From the NCBI GenBank assembly GCA_964452915.1, contig CAYVNW010000009.1:1-64000 (forward strand): DNA of 64,000 nt, read 5' to 3'. The stretch comes from Colivivens sp964452915. GTDB lineage: Bacteria > Bacteroidota > Bacteroidia > Bacteroidales > Bacteroidaceae. Shown here in pieces: positions 27,643 to 36,052 of the stretch. Every line of letters starts with the position of its first letter. Position 1 is the first letter of the stretch. The position numbers were made by a program, and so were the translations under genes. Below the pieces are notes generated by a model. That model saw only the letters and a program-made list of their open reading frames with translations, searched no databases and had not been told where the DNA came from.

Positions 27643-29196
27643 TCAATTAATAATGTGCTTACTTTCGACAGTTTTGGTCCGTGTACTGTTTTTCCGGATT
27701 TTCCCCGAGTGGAACGTTGCCTTCTTGGCGGTTTTGCGTGCTTCGCTTGCCAACTCTTGTGGCGTCACCCTGACAGGTTCTGTCATGAATTCCGGAACGT
27801 TGTAACTGCGTGTGAAGTATGTATAAAAGTCGGGATCTTGTTGTGGTAATTCAAATGCTTTGTGGGTTTTCCCATTCTTGTCGCAGTATGTTATATACAG
27901 ACGTGAATAATTACCGTCGTCTCTGCGGCTGATGAAGATAATCCATCTGCCGTTGCTCGACCATGCATGGTAACTTTCAGCACGGTCGCTGTTTGCTTCT
28001 TCAAGTTTGTGAACTCGTTTTGTGGCTATATCCATCATATAAAGATCCGCATCGGGATGCCACACGTGGAAGCATCCATATGGAGCCATTGCAAAGAGCA
28101 GTTTTTTCCCGTCGGGACTGACTTTCGGAAATGTTGCGCTAAGACTGTCTGTGGAAGCCGCATAGAGCAATTCCGGTTCTCCAAAACTTCTTGTATGCTC
28201 ATCAAAGGACTTTCTGTATATATCATATTTTATTTCCTTGTACCTGTTTATTTGCTCTGTCTCGTGTGCTACTGTGTCCTTGTATTCAAAGTGAGCTGAA
28301 CAATAATAGAGGTACTTTCCGCCGGGCGACCAGCACGGAAAACTTTCCAATTCATCTTCCTCAACGCATACGTTGCTAATCTCATTTTTCTCCACGTCGT
28401 AGAGAATGATGTCGCTTTCTGAATCTTGTACTTCTATCTTCCCGTTGCTTTTGGTTTGGAACGTCTGTCCTGTTAGATTAGTAGAGTATGCTATCAGAGG
28501 CAGGGTAGGATGCCATGACGGATATACGCCGGCGCTGAGTGTAGAGTCGGTTTTCAGGTCTACTTTCTGAGGAATGTTGTTGCGCACAATCATTGTACCT
28601 CCGTGCCCTTGTCGCATGTGAAATTGCATGTTAGCCGTTTTGTAGTTTTGGTATGAGTGGCAGTTGATGCATTGTCCGTCACGTTCACCTGATATAATCA
28701 TATTATTGTATATATCCTTCTCCTCGAAATTGGTCAGGTTGCGTTGGTTGATACTTAACGACTCATAGGCTACGTACGAAGGAAATATCAGTCGGTATGA
28801 AATGTACGGGTCAATTGTTTCGTTGGCTACGTAAATTTTAAACGGCTTGTATTTTTCCCACTCGCCATTTGCGTGTGCATATACTTCGACTGATATGCTA
28901 TTACCTTTTGCCTTGTTCAACAGTTCCCGCCATTCGGTTTCGCCGATTTGCACTTTATGCCCATTGCCGAACGTTACCGATTCGTCTCCGTATGACAGTT
29001 TTGCCACACACTCGTCGATATTCCCTTTGATACCAAAGTTGAGTGGAGCGATATTGCTTGGAATCACAACCTCTTTGTAATCGGGATAAATATCAGGGTC
29101 TTTGTCTTCCGATGTGTATGAATCGGGAATTCTCGGATGGTTGGAGCAACTGCACATTATCAATGCCGCCATTAATATGTAAATCAGTCTGTTCAT
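27643..29196 (-). CDS. TolB-like propeller lipoprotein with CxxCH motif (module copy 1)
   Basis: The 517-residue protein starts at MNRLIYILMAALIMCSCS, a lipoprotein signal. The longer open frame would overlap the upstream gene. Near the middle is a heme-type CxxCH motif, C176-I-N-C179-H180, inside GQCINCHSYQNY. After it come PD40/TolB-like propeller blades: YPSWHPTLPLIAYST, FPCWSPGGKYLYYC, FPKVSPDGKKLLFA, HAWSSNGRWIIFISRRDDGN. The whole looks like an envelope-anchored propeller that may carry one c-type heme; heme attachment is inferred from the motif only. It is the last gene of a four-gene run and is a paralogue of 30868-32541. It follows its membrane partner by 14 bases. Confidence 0.8.
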   Translation of the reverse strand: MNRLIYILMAALIMCSCSNHPRIPDSYTSEDKDPDIYPDYKEVVIPSNIAPLNFGIKGNIDECVAKLSYGDESVTFGNGHKVQIGETEWRELLNKAKGNSISVEVYAHANGEWEKYKPFKIYVANETIDPYISYRLIFPSYVAYESLSINQRNLTNFEEKDIYNNMIISGERDGQCINCHSYQNYKTANMQFHMRQGHGGTMIVRNNIPQKVDLKTDSTLSAGVYPSWHPTLPLIAYSTNLTGQTFQTKSNGKIEVQDSESDIILYDVEKNEISNVCVEEDELESFPCWSPGGKYLYYCSAHFEYKDTVAHETEQINRYKEIKYDIYRKSFDEHTRSFGEPELLYAASTDSLSATFPKVSPDGKKLLFAMAPYGCFHVWHPDADLYMMDIATKRVHKLEEANSDRAESYHAWSSNGRWIIFISRRDDGNYSRLYITYCDKNGKTHKAFELPQQDPDFYTYFTRSYNVPEFMTEPVRVTPQELASEARKTAKKATFHSGKIRKNSTRTKTVESKHIIN

Positions 29197-29210
29197 TTTA
29201 TATTCTTGTT

Positions 29211-30857
29211 TTAATAAATTTTGAAGTCTGTATAGAAATAATAGTACCACCAGTATGTATCGCCATACGCATGTTTCAATTTTGCTCCCATCGCATGTTC
29301 CTCCATGCCTTGGTTAAGCAAAATGTTGTATTCCTCGCAGAAGTGGTTGTAGCGTGTAACTATAATGTCATCGAATGGGAAATTATTTGTGTTGATAGGC
29401 GCGTCGGGTTGTTTTGACAGTAGTAATGCCGCTTGCTGGTACAGCTCGGGGATTTTCTCTCCTTGATGCTTGTTTACATATCTGTAGAAGTGCATGCAGA
29501 ACGAATATGTGTCCTCTGTCCATAATGATGTACATAGAATGAGATTTTCCAATGTTTGGTTTGCAGGAAAAGCCTTTGACGAGTAGTGGTTGAGTAGCCA
29601 TTTTTCAGGCAGGCTGTTGTCTACGTCGAGAGTGTTGACATTATCAGTCAACAACGGAGCAATGCATATGTACTCTATCGACTGCCTCAGCTTGTCAGCG
29701 TTGATAAGCATTGGCTCACGTTCCCTAACCCAATTTTTATGGAACAGGGTGGTTTTTAGCAGGGCAAGGTATTTGCTTGCCAATTCGAACTCGTGGTTCA
29801 TTATGGCGCAGCGGGCCATCATCTTCAGATTCTTGACTTTGAACCCCGTGACCACACTGTTTTCCATTGCCCAATGGTATGCGTAATTTATTTGTCCAAA
29901 TTGATAGTATATCATTGATGCATCGATCCGACATATGTACACTTTCAGTGAGTCGCCTGGCTCAGGTTGCATACCGCAATTGTTGATCTTGAACATATCG
30001 GTGATACGGCCTTGATGCAACAAAGCGATATTTTTGTATATCACCATGAGGTTGGTAGGCCGCTTGGCTTTTATTGACTCATCAATCACCTTGCTCCACT
30101 GGCAGTTGTCGATTGCACGCATCATTCTCAGTTCTGCATGAAAATTGTAGTTGCGGAACGAAAGGAAATATGCAGAGCTGGTAAATGCCGCCAGTGCGAT
30201 TATGGTAAGTATCTCATTTTTCCACTTTGACCTTAGCGGAACCGTTATTAATTTGGCAAGTGGCAACAAAACAACCGATAGTGGAGCTATTATAAATGGA
30301 ATTTGCAGTGTGTAGTCTCTGTAATCTCTCCATTGGCAATCAGGAATGTTCTGCCCCACAGCAAAATAGGCGAATATAAAAAGCATCCATGCGATGTTTG
30401 GCTTATAGAATAGTCTGACGATTCTCCCGGCAATCCATGTGACCAGCATGGTAGCGAGAAAACTGACGCTTGGCGCGAAACAGTAACCTGGTGTCTTAAT
30501 ATAGTAGATCCAATATCCTATGTCAGTTACAGATATTAATAGTGCGCAAATGGGAATCCACGCAAGAAGTCTGCTGTTGCCTTTGAGTGCGAACGCGTCA
30601 ACAATCAGTATATATGTGGCGATCCATATAGCTACGAGTATTAGTGAGCCAGCCCAAGGGTAATAGAAGAACTGTGTCAGGAAACTGCCGATCCACGTCC
30701 ATAGTCCGCCACCTTGTCGCAAGGTTTCCAACATGAAGGTACGGTTGCCAAGAAACGTGTTGTTTTCCTCTACGGCATAGAGATAGTCTGACTGAGTCAG
30801 CAAGACTATATAAGCTGCAAAAGGGAAAAGCACTGTGTAGAATATTGATTTCTTCAT
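29211..30857 (-). CDS. polytopic membrane protein, DUF6057-like (module copy 1)
   Basis: The 548-residue protein has a hydrophobic N-terminal half with roughly seven to eight membrane segments (FYTVLFPFAAYIVLL, SLILVAIWIATYILIV, AWIPICALLISV, FIIAPLSVVLLPLA, TIIALAAFTSSAYF). The C-terminal half is a soluble helical part (about 255-548) that looks like helical repeats (FELASKYLALLKTTLF). It ends GDTYWWYYYFYTDFKIY, a tail shared with its paralogue (GDTFWWFYFF). From memory it fits the Bacteroidetes DUF6057 family. No biochemical role is known to me. Both copies of the gene sit next to a CxxCH propeller lipoprotein, which implies a joint function. Confidence 0.75.
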   Translation of the reverse strand: MKKSIFYTVLFPFAAYIVLLTQSDYLYAVEENNTFLGNRTFMLETLRQGGGLWTWIGSFLTQFFYYPWAGSLILVAIWIATYILIVDAFALKGNSRLLAWIPICALLISVTDIGYWIYYIKTPGYCFAPSVSFLATMLVTWIAGRIVRLFYKPNIAWMLFIFAYFAVGQNIPDCQWRDYRDYTLQIPFIIAPLSVVLLPLAKLITVPLRSKWKNEILTIIALAAFTSSAYFLSFRNYNFHAELRMMRAIDNCQWSKVIDESIKAKRPTNLMVIYKNIALLHQGRITDMFKINNCGMQPEPGDSLKVYICRIDASMIYYQFGQINYAYHWAMENSVVTGFKVKNLKMMARCAIMNHEFELASKYLALLKTTLFHKNWVREREPMLINADKLRQSIEYICIAPLLTDNVNTLDVDNSLPEKWLLNHYSSKAFPANQTLENLILCTSLWTEDTYSFCMHFYRYVNKHQGEKIPELYQQAALLLSKQPDAPINTNNFPFDDIIVTRYNHFCEEYNILLNQGMEEHAMGAKLKHAYGDTYWWYYYFYTDFKIY

Positions 30858-30867
30858 GTTGGTTCCT

Positions 30868-32541
30868 TTATTTCACAAATTTGACTTTCTTGGCTTCTTT
30901 CTTCGCGGCGGATATGAATTGTTTCTCGCTGGTTCTGACCGGTTCGACCATAAATTCAGGACGATTGAATGAATGGAGCAGTGAGAAATAAGTGCCGGGA
31001 TTTTTCTGTGGCAGTTCAAACGCTTTGTGACAAACGCCGTCGGTATCGAAATATGATATGTATGGACGGGTGTAATTACCGTCATCTCGCCTTGACGCAG
31101 TCATTATCCACCGCCCGTTACTTGAGAAGGAAGGATAACTCTCGGACCGTTTGCTGTTGATTGAGTCTAATCGGAGTGGAATGCTGTCGGTAGTTTCTCC
31201 TCTCACTCCATCGGTTAGAGTTAGCAAATATATGTCCGCCTCGGGGTGCCATACGTGGAAGCAGCCGAAGTCGCCAAGCGCAAACACCATGTGCCTGCCG
31301 TCGGGTGATACTCTTGGGAGGGTAGCACTCTTACCGTTGGCTGCAGCGTCAAATACAATTCGTTTAGGTCCGAACGTATGTGTTTTAAGGTCATAATCTT
31401 TAGCATAGATGCTGTATTGCACTTCTTTGTACCTTTCGATTATTTCTCTCGCCTTGTCTTCCGGATTGTTGTGCACGAAATGAGCCGAACAGTAATATAG
31501 TGTCTTCCCGTCGGGTGACCAGGTGGGGAATACTTCCAACTCGTTTGAGTCGTTCTCCACGTATCGTAGTTCGTTCTTGTCCACATCATATATTACCAAG
31601 TCCGACTCAAGATCCTGTACTTCCACTTTTGCAATACTCTTTGTATGAAATGTTTGGAACGTTTTGTCGGTTGAGAAAACAACAAGATTCTGAGTTGGGT
31701 GCCATGCAGGGTATACACCTGCTGAAATGGTCTCACCGGTCTTTGTGTCCACTTTGTAAACCTTCTCACCATTGACAATGATTGTTCCTCCGAAATTTTG
31801 CCTTAAGTGCATCAGCATGTGGTCAGTGTGATAGTTCTGGTACGAATGACAGTTCACGCATTGGCCTGCTTTGTTGTCTGACAAATCGCTGTTGTTGTAT
31901 ATGTCTTTCTCGTTGAAGTTGGTCAGATTGCGTTGTACGATCGACATGCCAGCGTATGCGACGTATCCTGGTTGTATCAGCCTGTATGATATATATTCGT
32001 CAATACTGTCTGGTGCAACATATATGTTAAAGGGCTTGTATGCGGTCCATGTGCCGCCACCCTCCACGAACACTTCTACTTTCAGGCTGCCGCCTTTTGC
32101 ACTCTCGCACAGAGCCCGCCATTCATCTTCGTCAAAACAGACTTTCATGCCATTGCCTCCGTAAACAGCCGACATGCCATNNNNNNNNNNNNNNNNNNNN
32201 NNNNNNNNNNNNNNNNNNNNNNNNNNNNNNNNNNNNNNNNNNNNNNNNNNNNNNNNNNNNNNNNNNNNNNNNNNNNNNNNCATGCCATTGCCTCCGTAAA
32301 CAGCCGACATGCCATCGTTTGTACTAATTCGGGTCACGGCTTTTTTGCCTGTCTCCATTACTATGAAGTTTGTAGGACAGAGATTTACTGGTATGGTCAC
32401 TTCTGTGTAGTCTGGAAGTATTGTTGGCAAAGTGTTGACTGTAGTGTATGAATCAGGGACTGAAGGATTGTCGCATCCTGCCAGTGCAATGATTGCCACC
32501 AAGAGCAACGCTGTACGAATATGTCTGATAGTCGCTTTCAA
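30868..32541 (-). CDS. TolB-like propeller lipoprotein with CxxCH motif (module copy 2, spans assembly gap)
   Basis: The protein opens with a lipoprotein signal (IIALAGCDNPS) and then matches copy 1 across its length: NLTNFNEKDIYNN, GQCVNCHSYQNY with the heme-type CxxCH, FPTWSPDGKTLYYC, LPRVSPDGRHMVFA, GCFHVWHPEADIY and SRRDDGNYTRPYISYF. The frame contains 100 N, flanked by two identical 35-bp copies. If these are merged, the frame is kept (135 bases removed = 45 codons), the protein is 512 residues, and it aligns with the 517-residue paralogue with almost no indel (ISTNDGMSAVYGGNGMKV against the matching LSYGDESVTFGNGHKV). CxxCH would then be at 183-187. It lies 10 bases before copy 1 of the membrane gene. 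Confidence 0.8.
   Translation of the reverse strand: MKATIRHIRTALLLVAIIALAGCDNPSVPDSYTTVNTLPTILPDYTEVTIPVNLCPTNFIVMETGKKAVTRISTNDGMSAVYGGNGMXXXXXXXXXXXXXXXXXXXXXXXXXXXXXXXXXXGMSAVYGGNGMKVCFDEDEWRALCESAKGGSLKVEVFVEGGGTWTAYKPFNIYVAPDSIDEYISYRLIQPGYVAYAGMSIVQRNLTNFNEKDIYNNSDLSDNKAGQCVNCHSYQNYHTDHMLMHLRQNFGGTIIVNGEKVYKVDTKTGETISAGVYPAWHPTQNLVVFSTDKTFQTFHTKSIAKVEVQDLESDLVIYDVDKNELRYVENDSNELEVFPTWSPDGKTLYYCSAHFVHNNPEDKAREIIERYKEVQYSIYAKDYDLKTHTFGPKRIVFDAAANGKSATLPRVSPDGRHMVFALGDFGCFHVWHPEADIYLLTLTDGVRGETTDSIPLRLDSINSKRSESYPSFSSNGRWIMTASRRDDGNYTRPYISYFDTDGVCHKAFELPQKNPGTYFSLLHSFNRPEFMVEPVRTSEKQFISAAKKEAKKVKFVK
32146..32315. other. assembly gap (N at 32181-32280) flanked by identical 35-bp copies
   Basis: The 35 bases at 32146-32180 are repeated exactly at 32281-32315 on both sides of a 100-N run. 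This is the usual trace of two contigs that overlap but were joined with a default gap. Collapsing the copy restores an unbroken lipoprotein gene. No real sequence is likely to be missing. Confidence 0.85.
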
Positions 32542-32603
32542 CTGTTTGGTTCCGGTTTGTTACTTTGTTATTTACAATACTTTTATGCTATTTGAATTTG
32601 TGC

Positions 32604-34562
32604 TTAATACGATGACAATCCTCTGCAGAAGAAGTAGAACCACCAAAATGTATCACCGAATGACGCTTTTGCCACTTCTCCAATCTGCTCTGACGACTTG
32701 CCTTGTTGGGCAAGCGATGATGTCAGTTGGTTGAACGACGCATAACGCTGTACTATGCGTTGTTGGTCGAAAGGCATTGTGCTTATGTCTACTTCGTGTT
32801 CGAGGTGTCCGTACAAATATGCCGCCTCTTGATAGTGTATTGGCATTTGCTCTCCTTTGTGCAGGTAGGCATACAGGAAAAAGCGCGGCCAAAAGAGTTG
32901 TATGTCCTTGCTTAGCATGGCGTAGACGAGCGTCGTCTCTTGTAGAAGTTTGCTGTCCTTGTTCATCGTATTGCTGAAGTAGTTCAGCAGATACATCTCC
33001 ACAAGTCCTTCGTCACTGTCCAACCTGCTGCTGTAATGGTCGTAGTACTCTCGCATGTTGGCAAGTTCAGGCATCTTGTCCCTCAGACTGTGGTCCTTTA
33101 TGACAGGCAAGTATTTGTCTGCCCATTCACCATAGTAGAGAGTCTTTTTCAGCGTTTTTAGATATTTCTCCGCCAAGTCGTATTCTTTTGAAAGTATGGC
33201 CGCGATTGTCAGGGTCTTGTATATGGTCGGACTATAGCCGTACTCAACAGCATTTTCTATGCTCCATCGTGTGGCGAAATTCGTCCTTGCGTAAAGAATG
33301 TACACCAATGGCGCATTTGTCTGGACCATATGGACGTTAAGAGAATCATATACCACTGGAGGTATGCTCATGTTGTTGTACTTGAACATGTGATCGCCGA
33401 GTTCACCGAGATAAGTGAGCGCAATGTTTTGGAACAATATGATCTCACGGGTGGGTCCAATAGGGTTGGATGCCGCTTCCGTAAGGATGTCGTTCCATCT
33501 GCCTTCTTCGGCAGCCCTGTATATGCGGAGTTCCGCGTGGTAGTTGTAGTCGTTGAAGTTCGATTTGCAAACACACCCTGTGATTAACGCAATGCAGGCA
33601 ACTTGTAGTCCGCACATTGCCCACACTCTTCCCTTTTTGGGTTTGGCAAGTACAGGATGGAACCTGATTACCCCGAATGCTGGCAAAGCAACTGCTATGG
33701 CTATGAATGGTATGAGTGGACGGGTCGATGTATATGCGTCTTGCTGGAATAGTGGCAGTCCGACAATCCATGCGTCGTTAATCCGCATTTGGTCATAAAA
33801 CTGATATGCTATGATTGGCACCGCGATAATACAGACAATGGAGACGCATAATGGCAGTATGCGCGATTTCGGTGCGCTTGTGATACCTTGCAAGCTCATT
33901 ACGAGTGTTGCCAACAGTCCAAGCCATCCAGTTAGGATATACCCAACTATGCACCAAATGGCGATGAATGCGGCTTCCGCCCATTTTGACTTTCTCCTGA
34001 TGGTGCCGGCCATCCAAATGGCGAGCATATTTATCAGTAATCCGATGCTTGGCGCAAACCAATAGCCACACACCTTATTATAATAGAGCCAATATCCCAA
34101 TATGACTTCCGAGCACAGTAGTGCCCCAATTGGAATCAGTGCCAGACAACTCCACCATCCGTCAAGTCGGAATGCCTTTATTGTGAAAAAATATATAATC
34201 AGCCAAATGCCAATCAACATTAGGCTGCCTAAAGCAGGATGATAGAAGAACTGGGTGAAGAAACATCCAAGATACGTCATCAACGCACCTGGTTTCACCA
34301 TTACCATATCGTAGAAAGAACTGTCGAACAAGAACAGCGAGCGTTCTTGAACAGCGTATAGGTAATCCGCATTTTTTATTGCCAGCATGTAGAATGCAAA
34401 GACTGCGAAAAGAACAGCGTAGGCAACAGGTAACCAATGCCCGACCGCAGCTACCCATTTGTACGATGGCTCCTTTCTCTCCGCCTGCTTGGCTGAGTTC
34501 GCTTTCTCCGACTTTGTGTCCCTGTAGTTCTTCTTCCCTTTCTTTTGATATTTGTTTGCCAT
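32604..34562 (-). CDS. polytopic membrane protein, DUF6057-like (module copy 2)
   Basis: The 652-residue protein starts best at ATG 34562 (MANKYQKKGKKN); an upstream TTG is in frame but unneeded. A basic N-terminal tail of about 40 residues precedes a membrane-embedded half (WLPVAYAVLFAVFAFYMLAI, LGSLMLIGIWLIIYFFTI, LALIPIGALLCSEVIL, AFIAIWCIVGYILTGW). A soluble helical domain completes it (YDLAEKYLKTLKKTLYYGE; MYLLNYFSNTMNKDSK). Blocks such as DYLYAVQERSLFLF, FFTQFFYHPALGSL and GYWLYYNKVCGYWFAPS are shared with the copy at 29211-30857. It is the first gene of the four-gene run, 62 bases before the propeller lipoprotein. Function unknown. Confidence 0.75.
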   Translation of the reverse strand: MANKYQKKGKKNYRDTKSEKANSAKQAERKEPSYKWVAAVGHWLPVAYAVLFAVFAFYMLAIKNADYLYAVQERSLFLFDSSFYDMVMVKPGALMTYLGCFFTQFFYHPALGSLMLIGIWLIIYFFTIKAFRLDGWWSCLALIPIGALLCSEVILGYWLYYNKVCGYWFAPSIGLLINMLAIWMAGTIRRKSKWAEAAFIAIWCIVGYILTGWLGLLATLVMSLQGITSAPKSRILPLCVSIVCIIAVPIIAYQFYDQMRINDAWIVGLPLFQQDAYTSTRPLIPFIAIAVALPAFGVIRFHPVLAKPKKGRVWAMCGLQVACIALITGCVCKSNFNDYNYHAELRIYRAAEEGRWNDILTEAASNPIGPTREIILFQNIALTYLGELGDHMFKYNNMSIPPVVYDSLNVHMVQTNAPLVYILYARTNFATRWSIENAVEYGYSPTIYKTLTIAAILSKEYDLAEKYLKTLKKTLYYGEWADKYLPVIKDHSLRDKMPELANMREYYDHYSSRLDSDEGLVEMYLLNYFSNTMNKDSKLLQETTLVYAMLSKDIQLFWPRFFLYAYLHKGEQMPIHYQEAAYLYGHLEHEVDISTMPFDQQRIVQRYASFNQLTSSLAQQGKSSEQIGEVAKASFGDTFWWFYFFCRGLSSY

Positions 34563-34609
34563 GATTGCTGTAAATCTCAAATATACTCAGTATCTATATT
34601 ATGCAAATG

Positions 34610-34617
34610 CAAAGTTA
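34610..34617 (-). promoter_or_regulatory. promoter -7 element for the duplicated membrane/propeller module
   Basis: TAACTTTG on the minus strand (CAAAGTTA on plus) lies 48 bases upstream of the ATG at 34562. A TTTG box is present further upstream, but at about 25 bases, longer than the usual 20. Confidence 0.5.
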
Positions 34618-34716
34618 AGGAAAAATTATCACTAATGTGAATCAAACGGAATTTATTTTATCAACCATCGTTTTGCTTGCGGTTCTTTAACATTGTATGT
34701 GCCCGTTTGATTTCTC

Positions 34717-34830
34717 TTAATGTTTGTGTGCTGCCCTCCCGCTTCCTGTGAAGGTCCGCCACTTGTTCACTCCACCATTAGGATCCGTAATGGTGCATGT
34801 GACGATACGCGCAGTGTCTTCGCAAGTCTG
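34717..34830 (-). pseudogene. possible gene remnant (37 codons)
   Basis: One minus-strand frame, closed upstream by TGA at 34831-34833 and ended by TAA at 34717-34719, reads protein-like: ARIVTCTITDPNGGVN then KWRTFTGSGRAAHKH. It has no start codon and no recognised family. It could be the tail of a deleted gene or chance. Confidence 0.25.
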
Positions 34831-34879
34831 TCAGTAGTACATTTTTACTGAAAAATTTTTATGTTCGATATTTTTATCG

Positions 34880-34887
34880 TAAATTTG
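34880..34887 (+). promoter_or_regulatory. promoter -7 element for the DUF4919-like gene
   Basis: TAAATTTG at 34880-34887 fits TAnnTTTG, with a T run (TTTT at 34856-34859) about 20 bases upstream. It lies 61 bases before the ATG at 34949. Confidence 0.45.
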
Positions 34888-34948
34888 TGCCACAAACGTT
34901 TGGTTTTGTTGACCTGAACATACTTTACCCAATATTAATACAACCGGA

Positions 34949-35677
34949 ATGAAAAGATTATTATTTATCATGACCACTATTATGCTGACTGCTGCTGGTA
35001 TGGCACAGACAAACAACGGCACCATGAATACTGTGCATGTCGATTAGGATTCAATCGCTTTTGTAGCGAAGAACAACCCTGACTCTATCCGTAGAATCGT
35101 GAAGGTGCTTGCGTCGGAACCTAATGCCGCACTGACACAGAAGGAGGCTGCACTTGGTTTTTACGGGCAGTCGTATCTTGCAGACAACTCGAAGCTTTTC
35201 CTATTGAAAAGCAAGGCTAATAGTTTTATACGTCAGGAGCAGGCTGACAGTGCCTTAAGTGCCCTTCAAAAGGCTCTTGCCATCAACCCTTTGGATTTGG
35301 GCGCGCTCGAAACGACTTCCATGCTGATTTTTAATATCGCAAGAAAGCAAATGACCTCGTCCAAAACATACACTATGGATGATTTTGAGAACTGTTTAGG
35401 AAGGCTTGCCGATATGGTATTTCTTGTAGCAGCCACTGGTGACGGCTCAGCGCACCATCCGTTTGTGGTGACCAGCGTGAGCGACGAGTATGTATTTATG
35501 CGGCACGCTCTCAAAATTACCACTTCGGGGCAGACTACCAAGACGGGAATGACTCCTCCGTGTGACGAACTCGTTGTAAGCAAGAAGAGCAACATGTATA
35601 GAGACGACAAAATCTATTTCGACATATCACGCGTATTGCAGATTGAGAATGAGATGCTCTTGAGCAGAAGGAAATGA
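34949..35677 (+). pseudogene. DUF4919-like exported protein, interrupted by in-frame TAG
   Basis: ATG at 34949 opens a signal peptide (MKRLLFIMTTIMLTAAGMAQ) and 12 more residues (ending NTVHVD), then an in-frame TAG at 35045-35047. The same frame goes on without a break (DSIAFVAKNNPDSIRRIVKV) to 35677. The body shows features of DUF4919 proteins: an N-terminal LTQKEAALGFYGQSYLAD, a helical-repeat part (QADSALSALQKALAINP) and a C-terminal FVVTSVSDEYVFMRH. The stop falls where such proteins have an aromatic residue before DSI, so one base change from a Tyr codon would explain it. The 192-residue downstream piece from GTG 35099 has no signal and is probably not made or not exported. Confidence 0.7.
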
Positions 35678-36052
35678 CCTACCGCGTCGTCTGTTTTTTA
35701 TGCCAAGTGCAAGAAATACTTTCAATTAACCATTATAATTCAAAGATTATTCCTATATATTATATGCCAGCGGAAGTACGATCAGACGGTTTCCCTGGCA
35801 TATACATAAAGGGGTAATTGTATGCTTGTGTGTTTTGACGGACAAAAGTTTGACTCCACGTCGTTTGTTTTATGTCATGCGTCATTTTTTATTAACCACC
35901 GTTAGGAAGGAGCCAGCTTAAGCTAAACAAATCATCAATGATAGGATTAAAAGATCTAATAGAAACTTTCGGACCGGTTTTTGGGGGTGCAGTTCAACTT
36001 TGCCATCCGTAGCAGGGGATTCTTGTTATGTTGTGTTCCCCCGTATTCAGTC
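35678..36052. other. intergenic region between convergent genes, with a large hairpin
   Basis: No reading frame can be supported. TATATGCCAG at 35761-35770 and CTGGCATATA at 35795-35804, extended inward by GGAA/TTCC past one bulged C, form a stem of about 14 bp. It sits about 85 bases after the DUF4919-like gene and could end its transcript, though no T run follows. The rest is unremarkable. Confidence 0.5.

Larger units (their letters stand above)
34618..34948. other. intergenic region between divergent genes
   Basis: This stretch separates the minus-strand module from the plus-strand DUF4919-like pseudogene. It holds a TAAATTTG promoter-like box and a short minus-strand reading frame described separately. 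Nothing else could be supported. Confidence 0.5.

Noticed and set aside
32181..32280. missing exon-like insert or mobile element in the gap
   Set aside because: Identical 35-bp flanks and the paralogue alignment show that nothing is missing.
636..35047. idea that TAG is read as an amino acid, from two in-frame TAG codons
   Set aside because: TAG ends sufS normally and the great majority of core genes have no internal TAG. Two lesions in dispensable envelope genes are better seen as nonsense changes.
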